Positions 46,001 to 52,703 of a DNA stretch of 64,000 nucleotides are shown here, one piece after another (the stretch's first letter is position 1; each line of letters starts with the position of its first letter). The position numbers were made by a program, and so were the translations under genes. This stretch comes from Phalacrocorax aristotelis (lineage: Eukaryota; Chordata; Aves; Suliformes; Phalacrocoracidae): contig NC_134283.1 in NCBI RefSeq assembly GCF_949628215.1, positions 12,585,638 through 12,649,637 of the forward strand, given 5' to 3'. The notes under the pieces were generated by a model. It had not been told where the DNA came from, did not search any database, and was given only the letters and a program-made list of their open reading frames with translations.

Positions 46001-48189
46001 ACTTACGGAGAACAATAACAAGAGATAAAAGTGTCCCTAATTTTGACTATCAGTTATTGCATCAGGTAGGTGGAAATACTTGCTTGAATTACTTGTGTAA
46101 TACGGCAAATCGGTTTGTTTTGTCTGCTGTTAATATAGATACATGTAACGGGAAAGTTTTTTTTTGCTAGTGGTGGTCAGAGAATCCCAAAAGTTCTGAC
46201 CTGTCTGCTAAATTGTTAATGTTTCATCATTGCTCAAACTTCAATGGTGCTTCTATAACACCTCTTAAACATCTTATTCTTACTTTCATACCCCTTAGGA
46301 CTTTTATTGCAGGCTTCATCTCTGTATTGTTTTCTGTGTAACATCTAGCAAAACCTAGGTTATGCCAAGGCTTGAAAATCTCCTACAGCTTATCAGAGCT
46401 GTAGCCAAGCAGAGATACAAGGGAAGAATTTACAAGAGAAAAATTTTTCTGTTGATTAGAATTGGGGGTTGCATGGTAAGTCTGCTTGTAGGAGGAGCTT
46501 GTTTGCATGGGTAATAGCAAACTGTCTGTTGTGTTGCCAGCTGTGACACAAATGCATGTAATCCATTCATCTGTGGTTGGGGGCACTGTGGCGCCCTACG
46601 CCAGTCTGACTGTTGGCTGCTGCCCTCCACCCAGAGCACATGCTCCCTCGTCCTCCTTTACACTGGCTTTGACTCTCACTGGACCTTCTGCCAAGCCATT
46701 TCAGCATACTAAATCAAGAGGAAAACTAACCTATTCAAAAGAAAACAGTTTTCTGCCAGGTTAGTTCAGTAGCTGCACATTATTAGACTGACATAGCCTT
46801 GGAAATGCAGCCTCTGCCACTCATCTCCACCTAGAAAATGGAATACTGTTCTATTTCATAGAGCCCTTATGAGATTTAACATTTGCAAAGAGCCTTGAAA
46901 ATGCCAAATTAATGCTATAGAACTGTAATATTTTATTAATTCTTACTAGTATTAATGGTAATATCCCACTATTTAATTAAATGTGGGATTTAGGTTTTAT
47001 ACTTGTGGATCGCTGAAGGCAGTATGTCATGCAAGTACAGCAGGTGTCAGAAAACTAATATGCGACTATGATACACAGCACTTAACCATGTGCAACCATC
47101 ATGGCTTTGTGAATTTACAGGTTATACAGCTCTAAATTGCCAGTGGGTTTAAACATGTATAATCTCCATCTGAAACATTTTCAAGACTGTTGCCATTATT
47201 TCAATAAAGGGCTATCATAATTAATGTCTGCCTTTAGTTCTTATCTTTAAAAAATCTGCTGTTAGCATGCTTGGATTCTCTTTTTTCTCTTAGTTATTTT
47301 AACATTTGCAGAGCAGACAGTAATCAAGGAGAGCCACGCACTCTGAAAAGGAAAAATCAGGAGCAGATATGGAAATGGAAGATAAGAATAGTTGGAATAA
47401 CCAAAGAGTCTTTAAGGGGAGTGGGGAGGGTGGGTGTCTCTTCCCTGGCACATAAGATCTGTAAGCAGGGATTTTTTGCTTCTGCCTTCAGCAGTGCCTG
47501 GTTGTGCCTGTCTGTATTGCTATTTACACCTTTCTAATTGGCAAAAGAAGTGGCTGTTTATTTCAAGTACCTCGAGACTTGCATTACAAAAGGTATTTAG
47601 AAGAGATAGGATGATACTGGGATAGTGCAGTGAAAATAAGTTTTGGAATGCCTTCATTATCTTTTCAGTTCTGGTACTGATGCATGTACAGCCTGGGGCT
47701 GGCTGGCTGGCCTCTTCTTTTCTTGTATGTAGACCAAATATAATTACTGTCCTACAAAGTATGATATTTTTAATCCTTGGCTTTGTTCTCCATATAAAGA
47801 ATACAATGAAATTAATGTGATAATTATATTCAAGAAACACTATATTCATTTTACTTCTTTGTAATGAAGGAATTAGACAATGCTTTTAACGCAGCATTTT
47901 TCTACCCTCACAGTTAGCTATTAAAAGCTTTGATAAAACCAAGTTAAAATCTGTTGAAACGCTGGACCAGAGCAAAGTTAAGATGACTGACGCAGGATGC
48001 AGTGGTGAGTTTGTGAAACATGACGACATGATAGAAGTTCCTCACAGGAGTAAAATAATGCACCGAAGACACACTGTTAATGTGCCGCTTTCAGCAGATA
48101 ATGTCATCGATAATAGTTTATCCAGCCCGAGAAATCCAAGTATTTCACAGTCAAGAGACTGCTGTGATGACTTGCTTTCAAAACATTGA
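9932..48189 (+). CDS. ANKRD27: ANKRD27 (VARP): VPS9-domain ankyrin-repeat protein, 28 coding exons, 1064 aa model
   Basis: VARP is a cytosolic adaptor on early and late endosomes. In the literature it activates Rab21 through a VPS9 domain, binds Rab32/Rab38 and the R-SNARE VAMP7 through its ankyrin region, and is recruited by retromer (VPS29) through two small zinc modules. The joined exons (listed separately) give 1064 residues; human is about 1050. Residues 1-230 are the conserved N-terminal region and about 233-371 the VPS9 domain. The invariant Asp and Tyr of VPS9 domains appear as D310 (in [12 protein letters not shown]) and Y350 (in ELGYCLTS). Ankyrin block 1 spans about 460-625 and block 2 about 735-880. 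Zinc ligands are C431/H432/C435/C437/C440 and C711/H712/C715/C717/C720. The tail (886-1064) is divergent. All junctions are GT-AG and in frame. The start at 9932 matches the human N-terminus (MALYDEDLLKNPFYL recalled; here [15 protein letters not shown]). One exon (18) is partly duplicated upstream of itself. Confidence 0.97.
11217..11327 (+). CDS. ANKRD27: ANKRD27 exon 3 (residues 35-71)
   Basis: Acceptor TTTTTTAG, donor GTATTT; 111 bp, phase 0-0. It encodes [13 protein letters not shown] followed by the conserved [20 protein letters not shown]. Part of the N-terminal region upstream of the VPS9 domain. Confidence 0.93.
12379..12535 (+). CDS. ANKRD27: ANKRD27 exon 4 (residues 72-124)
   Basis: Acceptor TTTGTTTCAG, donor GTATGT; 157 bp ending in phase 1. 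It contains the strongly conserved [20 protein letters not shown], matching human VARP. Confidence 0.95.
13993..14147 (+). CDS. ANKRD27: ANKRD27 exon 5 (residues 124-175)
   Basis: Acceptor TTATTTTAG, donor GTAAGT; 155 bp restoring phase 0. It encodes [16 protein letters not shown] and ERKSLRHYI, conserved helical sequence leading into the region before the VPS9 domain. Confidence 0.95.
14462..14521 (+). CDS. ANKRD27: ANKRD27 exon 6 (residues 176-195)
   Basis: A 60-bp phase 0-0 exon after CTCCTACCCAG, donor GTAAAC. It encodes [20 protein letters not shown]. It is too short to stand out as an open frame and was placed by protein similarity and splice sites. Confidence 0.93.
14616..14669 (+). 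CDS. ANKRD27: ANKRD27 exon 7 (residues 196-213)
   Basis: A 54-bp phase 0-0 micro-exon between TTTTCTAG and GTAAGT. It encodes [18 protein letters not shown], a helix just before the VPS9 domain, nearly identical to human. Confidence 0.93.
14757..14822 (+). CDS. ANKRD27: ANKRD27 exon 8 (residues 214-235)
   Basis: A 66-bp phase 0-0 exon between TTTCTACAG and GTAAGT. It encodes [20 protein letters not shown], the beginning of the VPS9 module. Confidence 0.93.
14905..14981 (+). CDS. ANKRD27: ANKRD27 exon 9 (residues 236-261)
   Basis: Acceptor TTGATTAG, donor GTGAGA; 77 bp ending in phase 2. It encodes [20 protein letters not shown] and VKPEF within the VPS9 domain. Confidence 0.94.
15296..16010 (-). 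mobile_element. CR1 retrotransposon, 5'-truncated, in ANKRD27 intron 9 (copy A)
   Basis: An inverted CR1 3' end begins at 15296 (ATAGAATCATTTAAGGTTGG, the reverse of the usual tail), and the element runs to about 16010. On the - strand it encodes fragments of the C-terminal part of the CR1 ORF2 protein, including [46 protein letters not shown] and [15 protein letters not shown], followed by a stop and a short 3' UTR. At least one frame break lies near 15640-15660, so it is dead. Its 97-residue C-terminal frame (15370-15663) differs from copy B (58217-58704) at a single residue, so this is a young subfamily. The 5' edge lies about 30 bp from the splice acceptor of exon 10. Confidence 0.93.
16041..16162 (+). 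CDS. ANKRD27: ANKRD27 exon 10 (residues 261-302)
   Basis: Acceptor TTATTTCTTAG ends at 16040; donor GTCAGT begins at 16163. 122 bp, phase 2 to phase 1. It encodes [20 protein letters not shown] and [15 protein letters not shown] of the VPS9 domain. The intron upstream of the acceptor is shortened to about 30 bp of unique sequence by CR1 copy A. Confidence 0.94.
16163..17106 (+). other. ANKRD27: ANKRD27 intron 10
   Basis: Ordinary AT-rich intron of 944 bp. I see no repeat family, conserved coding segment or RNA gene in it. Confidence 0.5.
17107..17185 (+). CDS. ANKRD27: ANKRD27 exon 11 (residues 302-328, VPS9 catalytic Asp)
   Basis: Acceptor TTTTTTTAG, donor GTATGT; 79 bp, phase 1 to phase 2. 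It encodes [20 protein letters not shown] followed by TEIPN, the core VPS9 motif. D310 is the acidic residue reported as needed for Rab21 exchange by human VARP (from memory). Confidence 0.96.
17989..18121 (+). CDS. ANKRD27: ANKRD27 exon 12 (residues 328-372, VPS9 Tyr)
   Basis: Acceptor TTTATTTCAG, donor GTAAGC; 133 bp, phase 2 to 0. It encodes [20 protein letters not shown] then [14 protein letters not shown], the end of the VPS9 domain with the conserved Tyr at position 350. Confidence 0.96.
18158..18311. repeat. 77-bp perfect tandem duplication (2 copies) in intron 12
   Basis: Copy 1 is 18158-18234 and copy 2 is 18235-18311. Both begin AGGCTTGTAGGACTGTGTAC and end in a T tract. By eye the 77 positions are identical. 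The unit is unique sequence, not a known satellite. Confidence 0.95.
21108..21260. repeat. 77/76-bp tandem duplication (2 copies) in intron 12
   Basis: Copy 1 is 21108-21184 and copy 2 starts at 21185. Both begin GAGAGTCCCACTCAAAGCGT and end CAAGCAAGTTTTGTCTTT. The only difference I see is the internal T tract (10 versus 9 T). Confidence 0.95.
22690..23060 (-). mobile_element. Ancient CR1/L3-like LINE 3'-end remnant in intron 12
   Basis: On the + strand it shows the inverted order of an old CR1/L3 3' end. There is a 'caacaccctatggcaatcagttctac' block near 22760, a T/C-rich stretch, then 'ttttgtagacctctctagcacagtc' near 22940 and 'ttttccatagtggagaatcc' near 22970. These parallel the 'ttgtagacctctatcat..cttttccaagctgaagag' blocks of old amniote LINE remnants. 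Very degraded; assigned by eye. Confidence 0.4.
23364..23456 (+). CDS. ANKRD27: ANKRD27 exon 13 (residues 373-403)
   Basis: Acceptor TTTATTTTCAG, donor GTTAAT (weaker at +3); 93 bp, phase 0-0. It encodes [20 protein letters not shown] and [11 protein letters not shown], the linker between the VPS9 domain and the ankyrin region. Confidence 0.94.
23457..24258 (+). other. ANKRD27: ANKRD27 intron 13
   Basis: 802 bp of AT-rich intron. Nothing recognisable apart from short T runs near 24188. Confidence 0.5.
24259..24386 (+). CDS. ANKRD27: ANKRD27 exon 14 (residues 404-446, first zinc microdomain)
   Basis: Acceptor CTTTTTGTAG, donor GTAAGC; 128 bp, phase 0 to 2. It encodes [20 protein letters not shown], then [18 protein letters not shown]. 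The Cys/His cluster C431, H432, C435, C437 and C440 matches the first of two zinc modules that in human VARP bind retromer VPS29. Confidence 0.96.
24760..24842 (+). CDS. ANKRD27: ANKRD27 exon 15 (residues 446-474, first ankyrin repeat)
   Basis: Acceptor GTTTTAAAG, donor GTGAGT; 83 bp, phase 2 to 1. It encodes the ankyrin signature [15 protein letters not shown]. Confidence 0.96.
24843..25611 (+). other. ANKRD27: ANKRD27 intron 15
   Basis: 769 bp of AT-rich intron. No repeat or RNA gene recognised. Confidence 0.5.
25612..25727 (+). CDS. ANKRD27: ANKRD27 exon 16 (residues 474-512)
   Basis: Acceptor ATTTTTCAAG, donor GTAAGC; 116 bp, phase 1 to 0. It encodes [20 protein letters not shown] and the repeat signature [17 protein letters not shown]. 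Confidence 0.96.
25728..26519 (+). other. ANKRD27: ANKRD27 intron 16
   Basis: 792 bp of AT-rich intron. Nothing recognised. Confidence 0.5.
26520..26612 (+). CDS. ANKRD27: ANKRD27 exon 17 (residues 513-543)
   Basis: Acceptor TCTTTTAAG, donor GTAAGT; 93 bp, phase 0-0. It encodes [20 protein letters not shown] then [11 protein letters not shown], a full ankyrin repeat. Confidence 0.96.
26885..27348. repeat. 232-bp tandem duplication that copies most of ANKRD27 exon 18
   Basis: Copy A is 26885-27116 and copy B is 27117-27348, period 232 bp. Each holds 66 bp of intron, the acceptor CTTTTCTTTCCAG and most of exon 18. I see one mismatch in 232 positions: the second exon codon is ATC (Ile) in A and GTC (Val, as in human) in B. 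The join sits in a short AGAGGA/AGGA microhomology. Copy A stops short of the 3' end of the exon and has no donor. Confidence 0.97.
26951..27118 (+). pseudogene. ANKRD27: Donor-less duplicate of ANKRD27 exon 18 (copy A)
   Basis: It has the same acceptor and the same 56 exon-18 codons as the functional copy, but the sequence jumps back to intron at the duplication join before any 5' splice site. If its acceptor (AG at 26949-26950) were used, translation would run in frame through GAG GAT TGC ATG TTA to TGA at 27131-27133. That would end the protein after residue 603, inside ankyrin block 1, and the message should be subject to nonsense-mediated decay. Whether it exists in the animal or only in the assembly is not decidable from sequence. 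Confidence 0.85.
27183..27380 (+). CDS. ANKRD27: ANKRD27 exon 18 (residues 544-609), functional copy
   Basis: Acceptor CTTTCCAG ends at 27182; donor GTATTC begins at 27381. 198 bp, phase 0-0. It encodes [36 protein letters not shown] and [11 protein letters not shown]. Only this copy has the 3' part of the exon and a donor. Its Val545 agrees with human, whereas copy A has Ile. Confidence 0.95.
27691..27750 (+). CDS. ANKRD27: ANKRD27 exon 19 (residues 610-629)
   Basis: Acceptor TTTTTATGCAG, donor GTAACA; 60 bp, phase 0-0. It encodes [20 protein letters not shown], the end of ankyrin block 1. Confidence 0.93.
27866..27985 (+). CDS. ANKRD27: ANKRD27 exon 20 (residues 630-669, Ser-rich linker)
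   Basis: Acceptor CAACTTTAAG, donor GTAAGA; 120 bp, phase 0-0. It encodes a low-complexity Ser-rich segment ([21 protein letters not shown]) ending NSYKE. It precedes the region that binds VAMP7 in human VARP. Confidence 0.93.
27986..32251 (+). other. ANKRD27: ANKRD27 intron 20
   Basis: A 4.3-kb intron. It contains the solo LTR at 31314-31905. The remainder is unique-looking AT-rich sequence without a coding or RNA signal I can name. Confidence 0.55.
31314..31905. mobile_element. Solo ERV LTR with 5-bp target-site duplication, intron 20
   Basis: A 592-bp element begins TGTCATGGTTTAACCCCAGC and ends near AAAACCAGCAGA. It is flanked on both sides by the direct repeat GTTCA (31309-31313 and 31906-31910). 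A second copy lies at 57611-58211 and shares the opening, the 'gggatgggggagagaa' and 'gggttgagataa' blocks and the closing 'tagc(c/t)aaaacca'. A 5-bp duplication fits an ERVL-type (class III) or similar element. No internal gag, pol or env sequence is present. Orientation is not certain. Confidence 0.85.
32252..32296 (+). CDS. ANKRD27: ANKRD27 exon 21 (residues 670-684)
   Basis: A 45-bp phase 0-0 micro-exon between TTCATACATAG and GTGAGT. It encodes [15 protein letters not shown], identical to the human segment as I recall it. Part of the VAMP7-binding region. Confidence 0.94.
32297..37246 (+). other. ANKRD27: ANKRD27 intron 21
   Basis: A 4.95-kb intron, the longest in the coding part after intron 12. 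I see no CR1 or LTR here, no tandem repeat of note and no coding segment. Small open frames lack recognisable content. Confidence 0.5.
37247..37369 (+). CDS. ANKRD27: ANKRD27 exon 22 (residues 685-725, second zinc microdomain)
   Basis: Acceptor TTTATGCCAG, donor GTTGGA; 123 bp, phase 0-0. It encodes [17 protein letters not shown] and [18 protein letters not shown]711, H712, C715, C717 and C720 repeat the spacing of the first zinc module. The acidic stretch just before it is also found in human. Confidence 0.95.
37370..39187 (+). other. ANKRD27: ANKRD27 intron 22
   Basis: 1.8 kb of AT-rich intron. Nothing recognised. Confidence 0.5.
39188..39385 (+). CDS. ANKRD27: ANKRD27 exon 23 (residues 726-791)
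   Basis: Acceptor TTCCTCAACAG, donor GTAACT; 198 bp, phase 0-0. It encodes two ankyrin repeats with signatures [20 protein letters not shown] and [15 protein letters not shown], the start of ankyrin block 2. Its length and phase equal those of exon 18, the matching double-repeat exon of block 1. Confidence 0.95.
39871..41385 (-). mobile_element. CR1 retrotransposon, about 1.5 kb, 5'-truncated, intron 23 (copy C)
   Basis: The inverted 3' end starts at 39871 (ATCACAGAATCACAGGTTGG) and the homology ends near 41385. On the - strand it encodes the C-terminal half of CR1 ORF2: [20 protein letters not shown], the reverse-transcriptase region with [34 protein letters not shown] and the catalytic FADDTK, then the thumb and tail ending [16 protein letters not shown] 338-codon frame (39996-41012) is still open, but two frame breaks upstream (about 40980 and 41150) and the loss of the 5' half make it inactive. 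It belongs to a different CR1 subfamily from copies A and B. Confidence 0.95.
42102..42221 (+). CDS. ANKRD27: ANKRD27 exon 24 (residues 792-831)
   Basis: Acceptor CTTTCAATAG, donor GTAAGA; 120 bp, phase 0-0. It encodes [20 protein letters not shown] and [20 protein letters not shown], an ankyrin repeat. Confidence 0.95.
42222..42818 (+). other. ANKRD27: ANKRD27 intron 24
   Basis: 597 bp of AT-rich intron. Nothing recognised. Confidence 0.5.
42819..42980 (+). CDS. ANKRD27: ANKRD27 exon 25 (residues 832-885)
   Basis: Acceptor TTGCTGTCCAG, donor GTGAGT; 162 bp, phase 0-0. It encodes [20 protein letters not shown] and [20 protein letters not shown], the last ankyrin repeats. Confidence 0.95.
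42981..43890 (+). other. ANKRD27: ANKRD27 intron 25
   Basis: 910 bp of AT-rich intron. The pyrimidine tract serving exon 26 (about 43841-43854) is separated from the acceptor AG by a purine-rich stretch without any other AG. No repeat recognised. Confidence 0.5.
43891..43999 (+). CDS. ANKRD27: ANKRD27 exon 26 (residues 886-922)
   Basis: The acceptor AAAATTAAG ends at 43890 and the donor GTACAT begins at 44000; 109 bp, phase 0 to 1. It encodes [20 protein letters not shown] and ATIKIRRK, matching the human NSKIMELLQ..TVKIRKK segment. The acceptor lacks a nearby pyrimidine tract, so the start of this exon is the least certain in the model. An in-frame TAA at about 43855 rules out a much longer 5' extension. 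Confidence 0.85.
44000..45348 (+). other. ANKRD27: ANKRD27 intron 26
   Basis: 1.35 kb of AT-rich intron. Nothing recognised. Confidence 0.5.
45349..45430 (+). CDS. ANKRD27: ANKRD27 exon 27 (residues 922-949)
   Basis: Acceptor TTTTAAACCCTAG, donor GTAAGC; 82 bp, phase 1 to 2. It encodes [20 protein letters not shown]. The C-terminal tail diverges here from human (DEPFTRQFYFV as recalled), but the frame and both splice sites are good. Confidence 0.85.
45993..46065 (+). CDS. ANKRD27: ANKRD27 exon 28 (residues 949-973)
   Basis: Acceptor ATATTTTTTAG, donor GTAGGT; 73 bp, phase 2 to 0. It encodes [20 protein letters not shown]. The RDKSVPN core is shared with human (RDRSVPN) inside an otherwise divergent tail. 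Confidence 0.9.
46066..47913 (+). other. ANKRD27: ANKRD27 intron 28
   Basis: 1.85 kb. AT-rich with a more GC-rich patch around 46560-46700 that I cannot assign. No coding segment recognised. Confidence 0.5.
47914..48189 (+). CDS. ANKRD27: ANKRD27 exon 29, last coding segment (residues 974-1064, stop TGA)
   Basis: Acceptor CTACCCTCACAG; 276 coding bases ending in TGA at 48187-48189. It encodes a hydrophilic, divergent tail. The HRRHTV motif at about 1023-1028 aligns with the human LRRHTV, and the protein ends DDLLSKH. The exon continues into the 3' UTR. Confidence 0.92.
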   Translation, partial: LAIKSFDKTKLKSVETLDQSKVKMTDAGCSGEFVKHDDMIEVPHRSKIMHRRHTVNVPLSADNVIDNSLSSPRNPSISQSRDCCDDLLSKH

Positions 48190-50472
48190 CAAGGAAGTGT
48201 GAATTTTATGTCAAAAACTGAGGAACTAGGCGATGTTAATTTCAGTAACCCTTCACTGTGTATCAAAGAATTCAGTGACGCTTGCAAGCCTGCCTTCGGA
48301 ACAGAACAGAAGGACAACTCTTCACCAGAAACAGAATGTTACTAGTACGGACGAAGATCGAATCCTCTGTTTATGTTGGAGGTAACTACACAGCCAGATC
48401 GTTATTGATCTCAACAAACAGGGACGTACTGAGATGTAGACAGCAAAATTACTTTCCTATTCTGCTTAGCACTTATTAAAAAAAAATTATATGTAACAGT
48501 AAACCAAATGAAACCCTGTATTGTATTTTTCAGCCACCCACTTTGTTTTTAAAAGTCTTTGAATAATTTTTGCGTTTTCAGTTTTTATCACTACATTGGA
48601 TAACTATATATAAATATATATATTTATAAAGGTATATTGGATAACAAGGTATTTATTGCCAGAGGTAACTGAAATGTCTCTATTTTTATTGTAATGTTAC
48701 AAACCATTATAGTATATATTTCTGTATATTTCAGTAGCTAGGAAAACAATTGTAACATCTGTGATGCCACATTAGAAATTTATACATGCTATTAATGTGA
48801 AGGGATGTAATCCTTGCTAATTTCTTTGCAACGCTTCCCTGTATTGGATCAGCAATATCAAGTTCTTATACAGGAGCCAAGATACTGAGAAAAAGTGGAG
48901 AGCCCTTGACAAACATAAACTTTGGACTCGCTGTTTGCAGCCTAATTAAAAAAAACACATGCAGAAGTAAGCATGTATGAGGACACACAAAATTGTTTTA
49001 CCCACATCCCCTCCCAAAGCAAGTCCTGCTAAAATGCACAAATTTTCGTGGTTTTGAACGTGGGCAACATCTGCAGACAAAACTGCTGCTTAGAATCCTG
49101 CTCTGGACTGCTCTTTAAAAAGGTGAAATTCCAGTTACGAAGGGTACTTCTCACATCAGTAAGCATGTGTTGGAATAAGCCAAGTATTACCCCAGTCCTA
49201 GAGGTGATCACTGGAGAATTGAAAGCTCCCAGGTAACTGAAATGGCTGCTTAGATTTGGACTTCATTTTCTACTGTTTCAGTTATGGTAGGAAAATGTGT
49301 AAATAGCATAAGCCAGGTTTCTAAGTGCAGTATTTTATTCTTGGCTCATCACATCCAGCTTTCATTTTATTTCATAAACTGTATGAATAATTCTATTTCT
49401 TTTAACTGTGGTATTAGTAAACTGTCTGGCAGAGTACAAAGCTGGAATACATACTGTTGATTTTTTTCAAATAACTTTTTCATCTAAGAGGCAAAATGTG
49501 CAATAAGTGCGCATATGGACATTTGGAGATGAGGGTCATGTGTTTATTTTTCTAATAATTTATGAGTTCACCTGATTTTCTAATGTGCCTTGGATTTGTG
49601 CCAAATGATGGAAAGAAAGGACTAGTAAAACAACTCTTGAAAATGCTGTTTTCTTTGTGTGTGTTTTTCAAAGCATTGAGTCTTCTACACAGATTTCCTT
49701 GCTTTTGTTTCTGTAGGCATTTGAAGGCTTCACCTTGTGTCTGTGTGTAAATTGAGGGATCTGTTGGAATTCACTCTCAAGTTCAATATGACCTTCTTCC
49801 CTCCTACATTCATGGATTACTATTATTAGGTTGTGTGGTTTTGGATTTAAGGCATAGAGGTGTACAATATAAAATTGTTAGTGAAACCTAATGTTTTCAC
49901 GTAACTTCCTTCTCTAGCTCCATTAAAAAAGTGGGATGGATGTTCAGCTATTGCAAGCCAAAAGACCAAGAGGAAAGAGATACGAACTAGGTTTTTTTCT
50001 TCTTGTGACACTACAAAGATGACCTAGGGTAAGTCACTTATCCTTAACTGTAGCGCAGATAACTTAGATACTACTGACAAAGTTCACTTGTAGCTTAAAC
50101 TTTCATAGATCTGACTTCCAGGCTACACACTAAGAATTTTGCTTGTATTTACATTACACTATGTATTTAAATGATTCTTAAGACTTCTTGATGACATGGA
50201 TGAGAAAAAACAGTTTATGAACTTTTTAATACTGGTGATACTGTGCTACAGAGTGTAAGTATGGAATATACTGCTGTAACTACTAAAAGTGAGTTAGTAC
50301 TGAACTCAGTGTCTTTGTGCTAAGTCTTTTTTTTCTTGACCCTTAATAAGCATAGTATCGTTAAATAGCTTTGGAAACAGGTTTTAAGATAGCTTATTAA
50401 ACTACTTTTGGAAGGTTTAGAGATACGTATCAGAGGATGTGAACTCTGAATTTAGTTACTTGCATTTTTTCT

Positions 50473-50478
50473 AATAAA
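50473..50478 (+). terminator. Candidate poly(A) signal AATAAA (ANKRD27, proximal)
   Basis: Perfect AATAAA in TTCTAATAAAAACAAATT. The GT-rich downstream element is weak. Confidence 0.3.
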
Positions 50479-50876
50479 AACAAATTTTGAATACAACAGG
50501 TTATGGAAAACAACTTGTTCGGTACTGTTACATTTTAGGCATAAAAAGTGTTTTGTTGTATTGTATGCAAGTGATGCAACAGCTTGCATCGATGAAATGC
50601 TCCCAAGTTTCAGCCTCGATATGGTTATGTAATTCTTTGTGGATTTTACTCTTAGATTTTAAGAATTGGCCAACTGTTAAAGCAGTGCTTGCCTTTGAAC
50701 ACTCCCCCAGTGAAATACAAAATTTGCAGAAAAAAACCATAGTAGCTTACTAAGGCAACTTAATGCAGACTTGGTGCATACTGCCTACTGTGTTTTTTAA
50801 CAAAATCTGTATTTTAAGACATGTGAGAGGAATTTTTTTTTCTTCAGAGTTTATAGAAAAAGTACAAATTTCTTAA

Positions 50877-50882
50877 AATAAA
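50877..50882 (+). terminator. Candidate poly(A) signal AATAAA (ANKRD27)
   Basis: Perfect AATAAA followed by CTTGAGTTTTCTATTCT, a T-rich stretch. A plausible site about 2.7 kb after the stop codon. Confidence 0.4.
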
Positions 50883-51429
50883 CTTGAGTTTTCTATTCTA
50901 TTACAGTATCATAACACTGGTCCTTGTGAACCTGAGGCTACTTAGGTGACCGAGCCATGCTTTGATTTTATTCAGTGTTCAGTCTAGGATAAAGCTTATT
51001 TCCAGGCATTTTGGATACATAGTGTATGTTCAAAAAAAGACACCTAAATGCCAAACAGTTCCACTATAATCTAAATGATGGAAAGATAATGACTAACAGA
51101 TTATTCAGGTAAATGAAATAGCTTGCAAGTTTCCTTTGACATGCTTAACCAAGCTTGTAATTAAAAAATACCTTAATATTCAAAGATCTGATCATCAAAG
51201 GCTAAACTGGAATAGGATTTGACAGGAGTACCCCTGGAAGCTTCCCCTAGCAATCTGTAGTGCAGAGACTGATGAAGTCAACTTCATGACACTTGGGATT
51301 TGTCTGCAAAGCATGTTACTGTACAGTCCAGTTTAACTGTGAAAAAGTTGTAAGCAAAATAAATCCAAACCATTACTTCATTTTGACAACTGAGATTCTG
51401 GAACAGCTGCTTCAGAAGAAGTGCAAGGC

Positions 51430-51435
51430 AATAAA
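51430..51435 (+). terminator. Candidate poly(A) signal AATAAA (ANKRD27, distal)
   Basis: Perfect AATAAA followed within 10 bp by TTATGTTGGTAT, the best GT-rich downstream context among the candidates. Another AATAAA lies at 51358-51363. The site is about 340 bp before the distal poly(A) signal of the convergent PDCD5. Confidence 0.45.
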
Positions 51436-51754
51436 GATTATGTTGGTATAAGCAGAATTTGATAAACTTGGGAATGGGAATGTGAAGTGTGGATGTTTAG
51501 GATATATCTGTAACCCTAACAGGAAAACGTTTAAACCATCTATCACCACACCTTGCCTTGAAAATCTTCACACTGGTAAAGGGTCATTACTCTAAAGAAA
51601 TACAGCATACACCCATGATACTACTGAAGTTAAGGAATCCTAATTACATAGACAAGCAAAATGCCCAGTCTAGTCCAAATGAAACAAAAATAACAGCCGG
51701 TTAAATATTTTTTAACCACATCCACACAAGATGAAAAAAAAAAACCAAACCACT

Positions 51755-52703
51755 AGTGCTCACTTTAAACAATTTTATTCTGTTCCAAAAAACATTGTGG
51801 TTGGGATCGTACATATTCCTGTTAAATTATGTCAGAAAAGGGTTGGGTGGTGGTAGAGTATTTATCAGCATTTTACAGTATTTAGCCTACATATTTCCAT
51901 AACCATATTTTTGAAGAAACATATAGCACAAGTTCAGTTCTACATTATGCATGCAGGAGTTGCAGAAAGTTTAGGAAAAGGTCCTTTTTTCAAGGTAAGA
52001 AACACTCCAGCCATTTGATAAAAATGGAGGTAGTTTTAAGAATATACGATACCAAGTGTCTGAACAGTGCTGTATTACACAGTTAACTTGCTTTTTTTGA
52101 GATAGCTTGATTACTTCATAGGGGAACAGTTCAGTTTTATGCTGGTTACAGTTTCTTTACACAGACTGCCTGGTACGAAGCCGTCTGATTCACATACTAC
52201 TTTGGTACCTTCACTTTATTTTATAAATTTCCAGTAAGGACTTGACAGCCAGTGAGCTGCTGGATAGGCTTCCTTCAGGGGCTCAGGAAATCTCATTTCT
52301 AACACTTCTGTGATTTAAAACCTGGAGGTAAGGCCTTAAACTCCTAGAGGGAGGGGCTGTTCCCAGCGCTACACTTAGCTCCTCCTCCTCATGTTAGGGT
52401 ATCTCCAATAGCAGCAAGTTAAGTGTGTGCAATTGCTGAAAGCATAGCTTACACACAGAGTAAGGGGCAACAAAATTTTCATGCTAAGGAAGCAGTGGGG
52501 AACCCCACACTCCTCAGGCCTCTTGTACTACAAAATAAAAGTTACAAAATCCCCTTCTCAGATTTATTTTACAAGACAATTTCATTTATTGGCCTTTCTG
52601 TTAAAAAAAAAAAGAAGCGTAAACATTTTCAGATCTTGCATTCCGCCTGGTAACAGTATCTTGCCTTTTTCCAGGACGTTTGGCAGACAGTCTTATAGTA
52701 GTA
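51755..52703 (-). other. PDCD5: PDCD5 3' UTR (3' end approximate)
   Basis: AT-rich sequence following the PDCD5 stop codon on the - strand, up to the distal AATAAA. No coding frame supported on either strand. Confidence 0.55.
51774..51779 (-). terminator. PDCD5: Distal poly(A) signal of PDCD5 (AATAAA on - strand)
   Basis: TTTATT on the + strand, within CAATTTTATTCTG. It is the most distal candidate after the PDCD5 stop codon. Other - strand signals at 52215-52220 and about 52563 could give shorter 3' UTRs. Confidence 0.5.

Larger units (their letters stand above)
48190..51455 (+). other. ANKRD27: ANKRD27 3' UTR (3' end approximate)
   Basis: AT-rich, no splice pattern or coding frame, following the stop codon. 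It contains A/T-rich tracts near 48600-48640 and several poly(A) signals. The end is placed by the last good signal before the opposing gene; a shorter UTR ending at an earlier signal is possible. Confidence 0.6.
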
